From positions 1-19,676 of the forward strand of contig JAZQYO010000004.1 in assembly GCA_045633565.1 (NCBI GenBank): 19,676 nucleotides of DNA. Direction: 5' to 3'. This document shows, piece after piece, positions 1 to 7,055 of this stretch (positions within the stretch are counted from its first letter, which is position 1; each line of letters begins with the position of its first letter). Position numbers and translations under genes: made by a program. This DNA comes from RGIG7450 sp045633565. GTDB lineage: Bacteria; Bacillota; Clostridia; RUG12999. The notes below the pieces were generated by a model that was given only the letters and a program-made list of their open reading frames with translations, was not told the origin of the DNA and did not search any database.

Positions 1-111
1 CACCGGATACTCTCTTAAAAAGTCGTACCAAAGATGTCTTTCTTCTTTTGTCATGTTCTTTCTAAGTTCCTTTGCAAATGGAACTATATTCTTATTATGT
101 TTTCTATCCAT
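1..111 (-). CDS. DUF559-type endonuclease-domain protein, N-terminal part only
   Basis: This gene starts with ATG at 111 and runs off the left edge, so only 37 codons are visible. The residues LRKNMTKEERHLWYDFLR (16-33) match the conserved opening of DUF559 proteins, small PD-(D/E)XK nuclease-fold proteins related to Vsr mismatch endonucleases. The catalytic residues would lie beyond the edge. A strong GGAGGGG site 6 nt before the ATG supports this start. DUF559 proteins usually occur as stand-alone genes of about 110-130 residues, and their cellular role is poorly known. The gene follows the zinc-ribbon gene on the same strand and shares an upstream repeat with it. The family call rests on recognition of a short N-terminus. 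Confidence 0.72.
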   Translation of the reverse strand, partial: MDRKHNKNIVPFAKELRKNMTKEERHLWYDFLREYPV

Positions 112-144
112 TTACAACCCCTCCGAGTTTGCTACACAAACCCA

Positions 145-165
145 CCTCCCCTTACACATGGGAGG
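145..165. other. GC-rich hairpin in the leader of the DUF559 gene
   Basis: CCTCCC (145-150) pairs with GGGAGG (160-165) around a 9-nt loop. On the plus strand it is followed by CTTTTATTTT, which looks like an intrinsic terminator, but no plus-strand gene is seen before it. On the minus strand it would sit in the 5' leader of the DUF559 gene, about 35 nt before its start codon, where its GGGGAGG arm resembles a second ribosome binding site. It may stop antisense transcription or act as leader structure; neither is shown. Confidence 0.35.
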
Positions 166-166
166 C

Positions 167-202
167 TTTTATTTTCCGACAATATTCGACATATCCATAT
201 TG
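167..202 (-). repeat. Intergenic repeat copy 1 with tandem TGTCGAA-like boxes
   Basis: This 36-nt segment matches 846-881 at 33 of 36 positions. Read on the minus strand it contains TGTCGAA (185-191) and TGTCGGA (175-181), with starts 10 nt apart, the spacing of one helical turn. TGTCGAA equals the Spo0A box consensus (TGNCGAA) known from Bacillus and Clostridium. The copy lies about 60-90 nt upstream of the DUF559 start codon. The outer bases ACAATAT and ATATTGT also form an inverted repeat. Confidence 0.7.
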
Positions 203-248
203 TGACACATAAGGTTTAGATGCAACTAACTTTTAATGAAAGTTCATA

Positions 249-272
249 TCAAGTTAGAACCAAAAATTAGAA
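249..272 (-). repeat. Stop-codon-adjacent part of the intergenic repeat, copy 1
   Basis: On the minus strand the bases from the TAA of the zinc-ribbon gene into the spacer (TAATTTTTGG, then TTCTAACTTGA) closely match the bases at the TAA of the aldo/keto reductase gene (888-909). In copy 2 this block abuts the TGTCGAA block directly. Here about 40 extra nucleotides separate them, including a small AACTTT/AAAGTT hairpin. The two spacers therefore look like descendants of one longer sequence with an insertion or deletion. Confidence 0.5.
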
Positions 273-797
273 ATTTGACAACATAATCAAGAAAGATATA
301 ACTGAACAAGATATACTGATTATTGTAAGTACAACAAAGAATTTAACCATTGCTTCTATGCTTTTTAATGTTTTTAACTGCTCATTCTGAATTTTTAAAA
401 ACGATATATCTTTCACCTTAGAACTATCAATTGTTTCCTCTGCAATAGGGATAGAATCGCTTTCAATAATAAAATCAGTTTCCTCGTTAACACTATTATG
501 GTCTTGTTTTCCCTTTACATCTTGATTTAAAACAAAGTCTTTTCTCTGAGCAATTCTATCAATCAAACCTTTCAATTCCTCAATAACTGATGCATTATAC
601 AGTTCTTTGCTAACTGTGAGTATTTCTTCCTTAAGTCTTTTGAAGTTATTTTCATCTTTTGTGTTGTACAACTCATCCACCTTTACTTTTATCTGCATTG
701 CACATTTACTACACAGTATTTTATCAGAATTTAACAACAATGGATCTCCACTCACAAAACCACTTTTTTTACCACAATTCTCACAAAATTTAGCCAT
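267..797 (-). CDS. Zinc-ribbon protein with C-terminal membrane helix, function unknown
   Basis: A 176-residue protein that I cannot assign to a named family. The N-terminus has C5-x2-C8 and C29-x2-C32, a four-cysteine zinc-ribbon pattern. A Lys/Glu-rich middle (about 40-90) is probably helical, residues 95-130 are polar and probably disordered, and one hydrophobic segment (about 150-173) ends the protein at the C-terminus. This suggests a tail-anchored protein with its zinc ribbon in the cytoplasm; there is no signal peptide. AGGAGG lies 7 nt before the ATG, so the start is firm. It lies between the DUF559 and aldo/keto reductase genes on one strand, with its own promoter candidate. A metal-dependent sensor or membrane scaffold role would be speculation. 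Confidence 0.75.
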   Translation of the reverse strand: MAKFCENCGKKSGFVSGDPLLLNSDKILCSKCAMQIKVKVDELYNTKDENNFKRLKEEILTVSKELYNASVIEELKGLIDRIAQRKDFVLNQDVKGKQDHNSVNEETDFIIESDSIPIAEETIDSSKVKDISFLKIQNEQLKTLKSIEAMVKFFVVLTIISISCSVISFLIMLSNF

Positions 798-832
798 TTT
801 AATTCCTCCTAAATATTTTTATCTTCTTATTG

Positions 833-861
833 TTTATATTTAATGTTGTATTTTTCGACAA
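833..861 (-). promoter_or_regulatory. Candidate sigma-A promoter overlapping TGTCGAA box, zinc-ribbon gene
   Basis: On the minus strand TTGTCG (856-861) and TATAAA (833-838) are separated by 17 nt. The -35 element overlaps the downstream TGTCGAA heptamer (854-860), the arrangement seen at Spo0A-activated sigma-A promoters such as spoIIG. An alternative -35 (TTGACA, 886-891) has no good -10 partner. Confidence 0.45.
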
Positions 862-881
862 CATTCGACATATCCATATTG
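846..881 (-). repeat. Intergenic repeat copy 2 with two perfect TGTCGAA boxes
   Basis: The partner of 167-202. On the minus strand TGTCGAA occurs twice exactly (864-870 and 854-860), with starts 10 nt apart. It sits about 50-85 nt upstream of the zinc-ribbon gene start. The shared position before two successive genes suggests common control, or a dispersed repeat family inserted into spacers. Confidence 0.75.
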
Positions 882-887
882 CTCGTG

Positions 888-909
888 TCAAGTCAGGACC
901 AAAAAATTA
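888..909 (-). repeat. Stop-codon-adjacent part of the intergenic repeat, copy 2
   Basis: Minus-strand TAATTTTTTGG followed by TCCTGACTTGA matches 249-272 with a few changes. It begins at the stop codon of the aldo/keto reductase gene and runs directly into the TGTCGAA block at 846-881. Confidence 0.5.
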
Positions 910-2007
910 TTCCAGAATATTACAAATATTTTTAAGTTCATCTCTTATCTTAATACTCTGCGGACAGTTCTTCTCACACTTTCCGCATGCGATACAACTG
1001 TTTATTTTTTCGCAATATAATTCAAGTTCATTTTTTGTTTGCTGACGTGAAATTTTCGCTCCCAGAAAACCATTGTAAACAGAAAAGATTTCCGATATCG
1101 GTATGCCCGACGGACAGACTTCTGCACAATAATTACACTTTGTGCAGGGAAGTTGTTTTATTTCCCTTATTATTTCACGCACATTATCAAAAACCTTGAA
1201 TTCTTCATCTTTAAACGGAACAAAGTTTTTCAAAGTCCTGATATTATCATTCATCATGTCCATATTTCCCATGCCTGAAAGCACCATAATAACTTCAGGA
1301 TAACTTGCCGCATAGGAAATAGCATAAGATGCCTGACTGCCATCTCCCAAAGCTTTCAGCTCGTTTGCCGCTTTGTGGGGAAGATTTGCAAGTGCACCGC
1401 CTTTGACGGGTTCCATAACGATAACTTTCTTTCCGTGTTTTACGGCAACATCATAACACGCCCTGCTCTGCACGGTAGGGTCGTCGTAATCAAGATAATT
1501 AAGCTGCAGTTGAACAACCTCCATATAGGGTTGCTCTGTAAGTATCATGTCAAGGCAATCCGCCGTATCATGAAAAGACATTCCAATATGTTTTATCTTG
1601 CCCTGTTCTTTTAATTTTTTTATTTTTTCAAATGTATTGCACCTTTTGTGTTTTTCATATCCCTCGTGGTTAAGGCAGTGGAAAAGATAAAAGTCAAAGT
1701 AATCCACGCCGCAACGCTCAAGCTGTTTTTCAAAAAGCGGAAGAATGTCCTCTTCCTTTTCAAAACACCAGTAAGAAATTTTGTTCGCAAGTACAAACTT
1801 ATCTCTGTCATACCTTGATGTAAGGCACTCTTTTATTGCAGGCTCACTCTTACCGCCAATATATCCGTGAGCAGTGTCAAAATAATTAAACCCTGCCTCT
1901 AAAAATACATCTATCATTCGTTTAAATTCATTTTTATCTATTTCCTCACCGGTCATTTTAAGGCGCATACACCCAAAACCCAGGTTACCTGTTATTTTAT
2001 CAAACAT
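907..2007 (-). CDS. Aldo/keto reductase with C-terminal 4Fe-4S ferredoxin domain
   Basis: A 366-residue cytoplasmic oxidoreductase. Residues 1-275 form an aldo/keto reductase barrel with the catalytic tetrad visible as D44 and Y49 (FDTAHGY), K76 (ANKIS) and H110 (FHC). The C-terminal 80 residues carry two cluster motifs, C288-x2-C291-x2-C294-x3-C298-P and C338-x2-C341-x2-C344-x3-C348-P, enough for two 4Fe-4S clusters. This fusion is common in anaerobic Clostridia; the physiological substrate is not known, and the clusters may deliver electrons from ferredoxin. The start is set by AAAGGATG 7 nt before the ATG. A promoter candidate lies just upstream, so it is probably expressed separately from the CofE-like gene. 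No stop, shift or missing catalytic residue was seen. Confidence 0.93.
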   Translation of the reverse strand: MFDKITGNLGFGCMRLKMTGEEIDKNEFKRMIDVFLEAGFNYFDTAHGYIGGKSEPAIKECLTSRYDRDKFVLANKISYWCFEKEEDILPLFEKQLERCGVDYFDFYLFHCLNHEGYEKHKRCNTFEKIKKLKEQGKIKHIGMSFHDTADCLDMILTEQPYMEVVQLQLNYLDYDDPTVQSRACYDVAVKHGKKVIVMEPVKGGALANLPHKAANELKALGDGSQASYAISYAASYPEVIMVLSGMGNMDMMNDNIRTLKNFVPFKDEEFKVFDNVREIIREIKQLPCTKCNYCAEVCPSGIPISEIFSVYNGFLGAKISRQQTKNELELYCEKINSCIACGKCEKNCPQSIKIRDELKNICNILE

Positions 2008-2028
2008 AAAATCGCATCCTTTGATATT

Positions 2029-2057
2029 ACTATATCATAAAAAATAAAAAATGACAA
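2029..2057 (-). promoter_or_regulatory. Candidate sigma-A promoter of the aldo/keto reductase gene
   Basis: Minus-strand TTGTCA (2052-2057) and TATAGT (2029-2034) are 17 nt apart. The -35 element lies inside the distal arm of the terminator of the preceding gene, so termination and re-initiation share bases. Confidence 0.5.
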
Positions 2058-2082
2058 TATTCAAAAATGAATATCGTCATTT
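2041..2082 (-). terminator. Intrinsic terminator of the CofE-like gene
   Basis: A 15-bp stem (2068-2082 with 2049-2063) and a 4-nt loop is followed on the minus strand by TTTTTATTTT. One pair is G-U on the minus strand but an A/C mismatch on the plus strand, so it favours the minus-strand transcript. It starts 14 nt after the CofE-like stop codon. Confidence 0.8.
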
Positions 2083-2096
2083 TATTTTCATAAAAA

Positions 2097-3287
2097 TCAG
2101 TCTGTTAAGTTATCGAAATATCCCTGAACTAAAACTATCGGTGTACCTTTATCGCCCGAACCACTTGTAAGGTCACAAAGTGAACCGATAAGGTCTGTAA
2201 GTCTGCGGGGTGTTGTTCCCTGAGATGCCATGTTGCCAACCAGGTCTCCATCTTTTTTGCGGATTGCACCTTCGATTGCTTTTTTCAGTTCGTCACCGCT
2301 TAAATCTGCAAAGTCATTATCTGCGAGATATTTGAGTTTGAGCTCATTGGGAGTGCCCTCAAGTCCGCTTGTATATGCGGGAGAAACCACCGGGTCAGCA
2401 AGCTCCCAGATTTTTCCAACCGGGTCTTTGAATGCGCCGTCGCCATAAACCATAACTTCAATGTGTTTACCCGTGCGAGCCTTAAACTTCGCCTGAATAT
2501 CATTTACCATTTCAAAACATTCATGCGGGAAAAGTTTAACTGTGTCTTCAGTGGATTTGTTGGAGCCGAGCAGGCCATATTTATCGTTATAGCCACTGCC
2601 GTCAACAGACTGTGAAAGTATCTCATCAAGACCTACGACACATTTTGCTCCTGCATCTCTAAGAATGCGTTTTGTACGCACGCGGCTGTGTATGTCACAG
2701 TTTAAAACACTATCGGTATATTTAAGAATTACGCGCGGGTCATTTGCAAGAATAATTTCTGCCTCTGCGCCGCAGGAACGGATTAAATCGCCGTAATACT
2801 GAATATAGTCAACACCTGTAAAGGGGTGAGGATTTTCTCCGAAAAGCTCGCGGTATTTCGCTTCGCTTAAGACATCTGTATAAGGATTGATTCCTGCTTC
2901 ATCAAGTTGGTCTAAAGATACAAGTGCGTTACCAACCTCGTCACTCGGGTAGTTAAGCATAAGAACAATTTTTTTAACACCTTTTGCTATACCACGTAGG
3001 CATATAGCAAAACGGTTACGGCTTAAAATTGGGAAAATAACACCGATTGTTTCTCCGCCAAGCTTTGCTTTTACATCTTTTGCAATCGCATCAACAGAAG
3101 CATAATTACCCTGAGAACGTGCTACAATAGACTCTGTTATTGCTACTACATCACGGTCACGAAGCTCAAATTTTTCCTCTGTAGCTGCTTCTATCACACT
3201 GTCAACAACTATATTAGCCAGATTATCTCCTTCACGGATAATGGGACAGCGTACACCTCTTGAAACTGTACCTGTTCTTCTTGCCAT
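2097..3287 (-). CDS. CofE-like protein (coenzyme F420-0:glutamate ligase family)
   Basis: A 396-residue protein whose N-terminal 150 residues resemble the CofE/FbiB ligase family: an extended start leading to RDRDVVAITESIVARSQG (about 44-61) and then an Asp/Lys-rich alpha/beta part. Family members add glutamate to coenzyme F420 by a GTP-dependent, metal-dependent reaction, but many Bacillota that carry this gene have no known F420 pathway, and none of its other genes is seen here. The true substrate is therefore open. An in-frame ATG at 3314 exists, but GGAGGG lies 7 nt before the ATG at 3287, which I take as the start. It is divergent from a LysR-type regulator and ends in TGA followed by a clear terminator. 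Confidence 0.75.
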   Translation of the reverse strand: MARRTGTVSRGVRCPIIREGDNLANIVVDSVIEAATEEKFELRDRDVVAITESIVARSQGNYASVDAIAKDVKAKLGGETIGVIFPILSRNRFAICLRGIAKGVKKIVLMLNYPSDEVGNALVSLDQLDEAGINPYTDVLSEAKYRELFGENPHPFTGVDYIQYYGDLIRSCGAEAEIILANDPRVILKYTDSVLNCDIHSRVRTKRILRDAGAKCVVGLDEILSQSVDGSGYNDKYGLLGSNKSTEDTVKLFPHECFEMVNDIQAKFKARTGKHIEVMVYGDGAFKDPVGKIWELADPVVSPAYTSGLEGTPNELKLKYLADNDFADLSGDELKKAIEGAIRKKDGDLVGNMASQGTTPRRLTDLIGSLCDLTSGSGDKGTPIVLVQGYFDNLTD

Positions 3288-3307
3288 AATAAATCCCTCC
3301 AAAAAAC

Positions 3308-3336
3308 TTGACATTTTATTACTATATTATTATAAT
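3308..3336 (+). promoter_or_regulatory. Consensus sigma-A promoter of the LysR-type gene
   Basis: TTGACA (3308-3313) and TATAAT (3331-3336) with 17 nt between them is a perfect consensus match. Transcription would start near 3343 and leave a leader of about 50 nt. Confidence 0.75.
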
Positions 3337-3357
3337 ACAAATATGGTTATTAGTAAA
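3329..3357 (-). promoter_or_regulatory. Candidate promoter of the CofE-like gene, overlapping the LysR promoter
   Basis: Minus-strand TTTACT (3352-3357) and TATAAT (3329-3334) are 17 nt apart. The two -10 elements occupy nearly the same bases on opposite strands, so the divergent promoters should compete. The ATAC...GTTAT dyad at 3335-3350 between them is a possible LysR-type (T-N11-A-like) operator; this is inference only. Confidence 0.5.
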
Positions 3358-3394
3358 ATAGATAATACTTACAACTATAATAAGGAGCGCTTAT

Positions 3395-4297
3395 ATGAAA
3401 ACAAAGCTTGATTATTATCGTATTTTTTACGAAACTGCACGGTATTCATCCTTTTCGACAGCTGCAAAGCATCTATATATATCCCAGTCTGCAATTTCGC
3501 AATGTATCCACCAGCTTGAAGCAGACCTGGGTGCTGACTTGTTTGTGCGTTCACGCAGAGGAGTTACGTTAACAACCGAGGGAGAGCTGCTTTTCCAAAA
3601 GGTTGAAAGTGCCATGCAGTCAATTGAACAAGGCGAGACGCTTCTGGCAAGACTGCATCATTTAGACAGCGGTTCGCTTACCATTGCTGCCGGTGACACT
3701 ATAACCAGCCAATATCTCCTGCCCTATCTTGAAAAGTTTCACGCTGCATATCCCGGCATCCGCATTGAGATGGCGAATTCTTATTCACACCAGATGTTGC
3801 AGCAAGTCAAAGAAGGAAAAGCAGAGCTTGCTTTTGTCAATATGCCGGTGTCTGATGTTGAGCTTTGTATAGAGCCCTGTTTTGAAATACACGACATCTT
3901 TGTATGTGGTTCAAATCACCATTTAAAAAAGAGCTACAGTTGGGAAGAAATTGCAACTGAGCCGCTGATTTTGCTTGAAGAAAATTCAGTGTCCCGTCGA
4001 TATATTAACAATCAATTCCTCAAAAAAGGCATTGAACTTAAGCCACATATTGAAATGGCGGCTCACGATTTACTGATACGCTTTGCATCAATTCACCTGG
4101 GGGTTTCCTGCGTAACCCAGGAGTTCTCAAGCGACGTTCTCGAGCAGGGTCTTATAAGAAAAATGAACCTAAATCCCCCACTGCCACCAAGAAGCATTGG
4201 CTTTGCATATTTAAAAAACAGCCCGCTATCTCCCGCTTCACAGGCTTTTTTAAACCTTATCCGACAGGATAGTTATTCCACAAATAAGCAGGAATAA
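3395..4297 (+). CDS. LysR-type transcriptional regulator
   Basis: A 300-residue protein of normal length for the family. Residues 1-60 form the winged helix-turn-helix (FSTAAKHLYISQSAISQCIHQ), followed by LFVRSRRGVTLTTEGELL (about 50-67) and the linker helix. Residues 90-295 fit the two-lobed periplasmic-binding-like effector domain. AAGGAG lies 8 nt before the ATG. It is transcribed away from the CofE-like gene across a 107-nt spacer holding both promoters, the usual layout in which such a regulator controls itself and its divergent neighbour. The effector molecule cannot be told from sequence. Confidence 0.93.
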   Translation: MKTKLDYYRIFYETARYSSFSTAAKHLYISQSAISQCIHQLEADLGADLFVRSRRGVTLTTEGELLFQKVESAMQSIEQGETLLARLHHLDSGSLTIAAGDTITSQYLLPYLEKFHAAYPGIRIEMANSYSHQMLQQVKEGKAELAFVNMPVSDVELCIEPCFEIHDIFVCGSNHHLKKSYSWEEIATEPLILLEENSVSRRYINNQFLKKGIELKPHIEMAAHDLLIRFASIHLGVSCVTQEFSSDVLEQGLIRKMNLNPPLPPRSIGFAYLKNSPLSPASQAFLNLIRQDSYSTNKQE

Positions 4298-4308
4298 TAC
4301 GCCTCATA

Positions 4309-4337
4309 TTGCACCATTACCAAAAATATGCTATGAT
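4309..4337 (+). promoter_or_regulatory. Extended -10 promoter of the DUF4153-like gene
   Basis: TTGCAC (4309-4314) and TATGAT (4332-4337) are 17 nt apart, and TGC directly before the -10 gives an extended -10. It lies only 12 nt after the LysR-type gene stop with no terminator between them, so read-through is also possible. Confidence 0.6.
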
Positions 4338-4373
4338 AGAATCAAATAACTAAAAGAAAGGATGCTATTTAGT

Positions 4374-5978
4374 ATGAGATTCAAAGAATTTTTAAAAAAT
4401 TTTTACACTGGCGTCAAAGAAGGTATTTCAAGATTCCCGGTAGCGTTTATATGTTCAATACTGTGTTTTCTGACAGCATCATATCAGATTATCTTTGAAT
4501 TAGACACATTTAAAATATTTATCCCTTTATATTTGACCTATGCTTTGGTGTCGGTATTTTCCGTGCTGCTTAAAACCTCACAGGAATATATCACCGAGAA
4601 GATAACCCGTCTTAAACAATACTTTCTGTGCTTCATAGTCGCAGTGGCAGGATTCTTTCTTTTAAAAATACATTATGAATCCTTATATGCAATTATGGCA
4701 TACACCGGCATTATGATTGCTCTTTTGTGCTTCATTTTCTTCACTCTCATGTGCGGAGAAAATAAGGATACTGCATTTCCAAAACTGATATCTTCTTTAG
4801 TGTTTGCAAACGCAATTTGCGGTGTGCTTTCGGGTGGATTATCAATCTGCCTTGCCGCTTTTGAATCACTCATATTCAGTTGGAACGACTTTAGCAAGCT
4901 ATATTTTATTATAAATCTTTTTGTATGGGTTGTTTGTTTTATAAACATCTTTCTCTCATTTATCCCAAAAAAAGATGTTCCCCTACCCCAATCAAAGATT
5001 TTCCGCACCTTTGTTTTATTTGCAGGGTTACCGTTATACATACTACTTATAGCAATTCTGCTTGTATATCTTGCAAAAATTGTTATCACCTGGAATATGC
5101 CTGTGGGTGAAATAAACTGGTTTGCATCTTTTGCATCCCTTTTCTTTATATTCTTTCTTCTCAGCGTTAAGCAATATACTGAAAAAATTGCAAAGATGTT
5201 TGTAAAATTCGGCGGATATTTTCTCATTCCCGTGCTTATTATGCAGGCTATTGCAGTTTTTGAAAGAATAAACGCTTATGGTCTTACCACTCCGAGAACC
5301 GTTTCCCTTGTTTTGATAATAATCAGCATTCTCTTTATTGCAGGTTCGCTTATTATGCCAAAACATTTAAACAAGATTGCCCTTGTTTCAGGAATAATAG
5401 TCTTAATAGTTACTGTTACCCCATTCAATGTAATTGATATGCCTGTAGCAAGTCAGACAAAGATTCTTGAAAGCGTTCTTACTGCAAACGGCATGTTAAA
5501 AGACGGCAAAGTTGTTCCTAACTCAAAAGTCAGTGTTGAAGATGCAGAAAAGATAATAAGCTCTTACAATTATCTTAAGTATGATGCCAAAAAGCTCCCT
5601 GAATTTATACTTAACTCAGAAAAAAACACAGATTATGAAATTTTCGGTTTCAAAGCCGACCATGACAGCGATAGAAACAACTATATACATTGTAATTTCA
5701 GCACAAAGGAATCTGTAGATATAACAGATTATAATAAAATGGTCGAATGTCGCGAATATGATTCTATTAAAATTGAGCACAACGGTCAGCAATATGATAT
5801 TGATTTAGAACAACTTGCTAGAAATTTCTATTCTCAATATGGTGACGAGGAAAAACAGTTAGACATTTATGTAGTCGATGATAACTTAGCACTATATTTC
5901 ACAAACTTCAATGTTTCCTTTGAAAATGATCAGATGACCTACTGTTATTTTAACGGATATGCGTTATTAAAAGATTAA
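4374..5978 (+). CDS. Polytopic membrane protein, DUF4153-like
   Basis: A protein of about 534 residues. The N-terminal RFPVAFICSIL segment and overall plan (about 11 hydrophobic helices over the first 370 residues, then a soluble domain of about 160 residues) resemble DUF4153 proteins, a family of unknown function common in Bacillota and Bacteroidota. The soluble part begins with a leucine/lysine-rich stretch (ILESVLTANGMLKDGKVV) and carries many Tyr and Asp residues. No enzymatic motif was recognised. An ATG at 4362 touches the AAAGG site; the ATG at 4374, 12 nt after it, is the likelier start. It follows the LysR-type gene on the same strand but has its own promoter, and it ends at a bidirectional terminator. 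Confidence 0.72.
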   Translation: MRFKEFLKNFYTGVKEGISRFPVAFICSILCFLTASYQIIFELDTFKIFIPLYLTYALVSVFSVLLKTSQEYITEKITRLKQYFLCFIVAVAGFFLLKIHYESLYAIMAYTGIMIALLCFIFFTLMCGENKDTAFPKLISSLVFANAICGVLSGGLSICLAAFESLIFSWNDFSKLYFIINLFVWVVCFINIFLSFIPKKDVPLPQSKIFRTFVLFAGLPLYILLIAILLVYLAKIVITWNMPVGEINWFASFASLFFIFFLLSVKQYTEKIAKMFVKFGGYFLIPVLIMQAIAVFERINAYGLTTPRTVSLVLIIISILFIAGSLIMPKHLNKIALVSGIIVLIVTVTPFNVIDMPVASQTKILESVLTANGMLKDGKVVPNSKVSVEDAEKIISSYNYLKYDAKKLPEFILNSEKNTDYEIFGFKADHDSDRNNYIHCNFSTKESVDITDYNKMVECREYDSIKIEHNGQQYDIDLEQLARNFYSQYGDEEKQLDIYVVDDNLALYFTNFNVSFENDQMTYCYFNGYALLKD

Positions 5979-5982
5979 AATA

Positions 5983-6015
5983 AAAAGAAGTTCGATTTAA
6001 AATCGAACTTCTTTT
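5983..6015. terminator. Bidirectional terminator between convergent genes
   Basis: A perfect 33-nt palindrome: 16-nt arms (5983-5998 and 6000-6015) around one central A. A-runs and T-runs on the two sides allow it to act on both strands. It lies 4 nt after the DUF4153-like stop and 12 nt after the YbaK-like stop, so it serves both. Confidence 0.88.
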
Positions 6016-6027
6016 CTTTACCGTTAC

Positions 6028-6498
6028 TTACTCTGCTACTTTGCAAACATCAATCCATTTATCAAAGTTTGAAGTTTGTTCAAGCTCCTCTATTGTAAGC
6101 TTTATGGCGCTGTTGGAGCTTCCGCAGGCAGGATAGACCATCTCAAATCGTTTTAACGATTCATCAAGGTATACTGTCACACCGTCATTTACACCAAAGG
6201 GACAAACTCCGCCAACCTGATGGCCAATAAGCTCTTCAACATTTTCAAAAGGAATCATTTTCGCTTTTGTCGAAAACTCCTTTTTATATTTTGAGTTGTC
6301 AATTTTACAGTCCCCTGCCACCACAATCAAAATGGGTTTGTCCTCCACCAAAAAGGACAGCGTTTTTGCAATTTCACCTTCGGTGCAGTTTGCCGCAATT
6401 GCTGCTTCTGACACGGTTGCCGAGGACGATGCAAACTCAAGTATTCTGTTGTCCATTCCATATTTTTTCAAATGCTCTCTTACTTTGTCCAAAGACAT
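6028..6498 (-). CDS. YbaK/EbsC-family aminoacyl-tRNA deacylase
   Basis: A 156-residue protein of the YbaK/ProX editing family, which hydrolyses wrongly charged tRNA (in YbaK itself, Cys-tRNA-Pro) in the cytoplasm. Visible marks are the conserved lysine in EIAKTLSF, the GHQVGGVCPFG motif before the middle, and the closing YPACGSSNSAIKL block that lines the substrate pocket. A GTG at 6507 is in frame, but AAAGGCGG lies 7-9 nt before the ATG at 6498, which is the better start. It follows the phosphatase gene by 25 nt and is almost surely cotranscribed with it. Exact tRNA specificity cannot be told. Confidence 0.9.
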   Translation of the reverse strand: MSLDKVREHLKKYGMDNRILEFASSSATVSEAAIAANCTEGEIAKTLSFLVEDKPILIVVAGDCKIDNSKYKKEFSTKAKMIPFENVEELIGHQVGGVCPFGVNDGVTVYLDESLKRFEMVYPACGSSNSAIKLTIEELEQTSNFDKWIDVCKVAE

Positions 6499-6523
6499 AA
6501 TTTTCACCGCCTTTTGTATGATA

Positions 6524-6979
6524 CTACTCTTTTACTATGTGTTTTAATAGCGCCTGACATCCTGCCAGGACATCTTTATATGTTCTATCAAAATTACCTG
6601 AATACCACGGGTCGGCAACATCCTCACCCGAGCCTGTGAAATCAAGCAGCTTAAATACTTTTTTGTCCCTGTCATCCCCTACAATCCGCAGAGTATTTCG
6701 AACATTTGCGTCATCCATACAAATTAAATAATCATATTTTGCATAGTCGGATTTTTCTAAATGCACTGCACGTTTACCTGAATATGATATGCCAAGTCTG
6801 TCCAGGATTTTTGCTGTTCCATAGTGGACGGGGTTTCCTATTTCCTCATAACTTGTAGCAGCAGATGCTACATAAAATTTATCACTTGTCCTGTTTTTTT
6901 TCAAAATATCCTTAAAAACAAATTCTGCCATCGGACTTCGGCATATATTTCCATGGCAAATGAAAAGAATACTTACCAT
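6524..6979 (-). CDS. Low-molecular-weight protein-tyrosine-phosphatase
   Basis: A 151-residue cytoplasmic phosphatase. The P-loop CX5R signature is C8-HGNIC-R14-S, and the general-acid region shows the family DPWYSGNF motif near the C-terminus. Length and order fit the family. Such enzymes remove phosphate from tyrosine (or arginine, as in YwlE) of proteins; which applies here is not clear. GGAGTGG precedes the ATG at a normal distance. It is the first gene of a two-gene unit with the YbaK-like gene and has a good promoter. It ends in TAG, the only one of the intact genes here to do so, which shows that UAG acts as a stop in this genome. Confidence 0.95.
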   Translation of the reverse strand: MVSILFICHGNICRSPMAEFVFKDILKKNRTSDKFYVASAATSYEEIGNPVHYGTAKILDRLGISYSGKRAVHLEKSDYAKYDYLICMDDANVRNTLRIVGDDRDKKVFKLLDFTGSGEDVADPWYSGNFDRTYKDVLAGCQALLKHIVKE

Positions 6980-7026
6980 AAATCCACTCCGTTAACTAAT
7001 TCACAAAAAATATTTTACTTATGATA

Positions 7027-7055
7027 ATTATACTATGGATTTTACTTTATTGCAA
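7027..7055 (-). promoter_or_regulatory. Sigma-A promoter of the phosphatase-ybaK unit
   Basis: Minus-strand TTGCAA (7050-7055) and TATAAT (7027-7032) are 17 nt apart. It lies directly after the permease terminator, about 48 nt before the phosphatase start. Confidence 0.65.

Noticed and set aside
34..219. Small plus-strand open frame at the left edge
   Set aside because: It overlaps the DUF559 start and its leader on the other strand, lacks a ribosome site and has no recognisable features.
167..909. CRISPR or integron cassette array
   Set aside because: Only two copies with irregular spacing exist, the unit between them is a whole gene, and no clear attC core pairs or integrase gene are seen.
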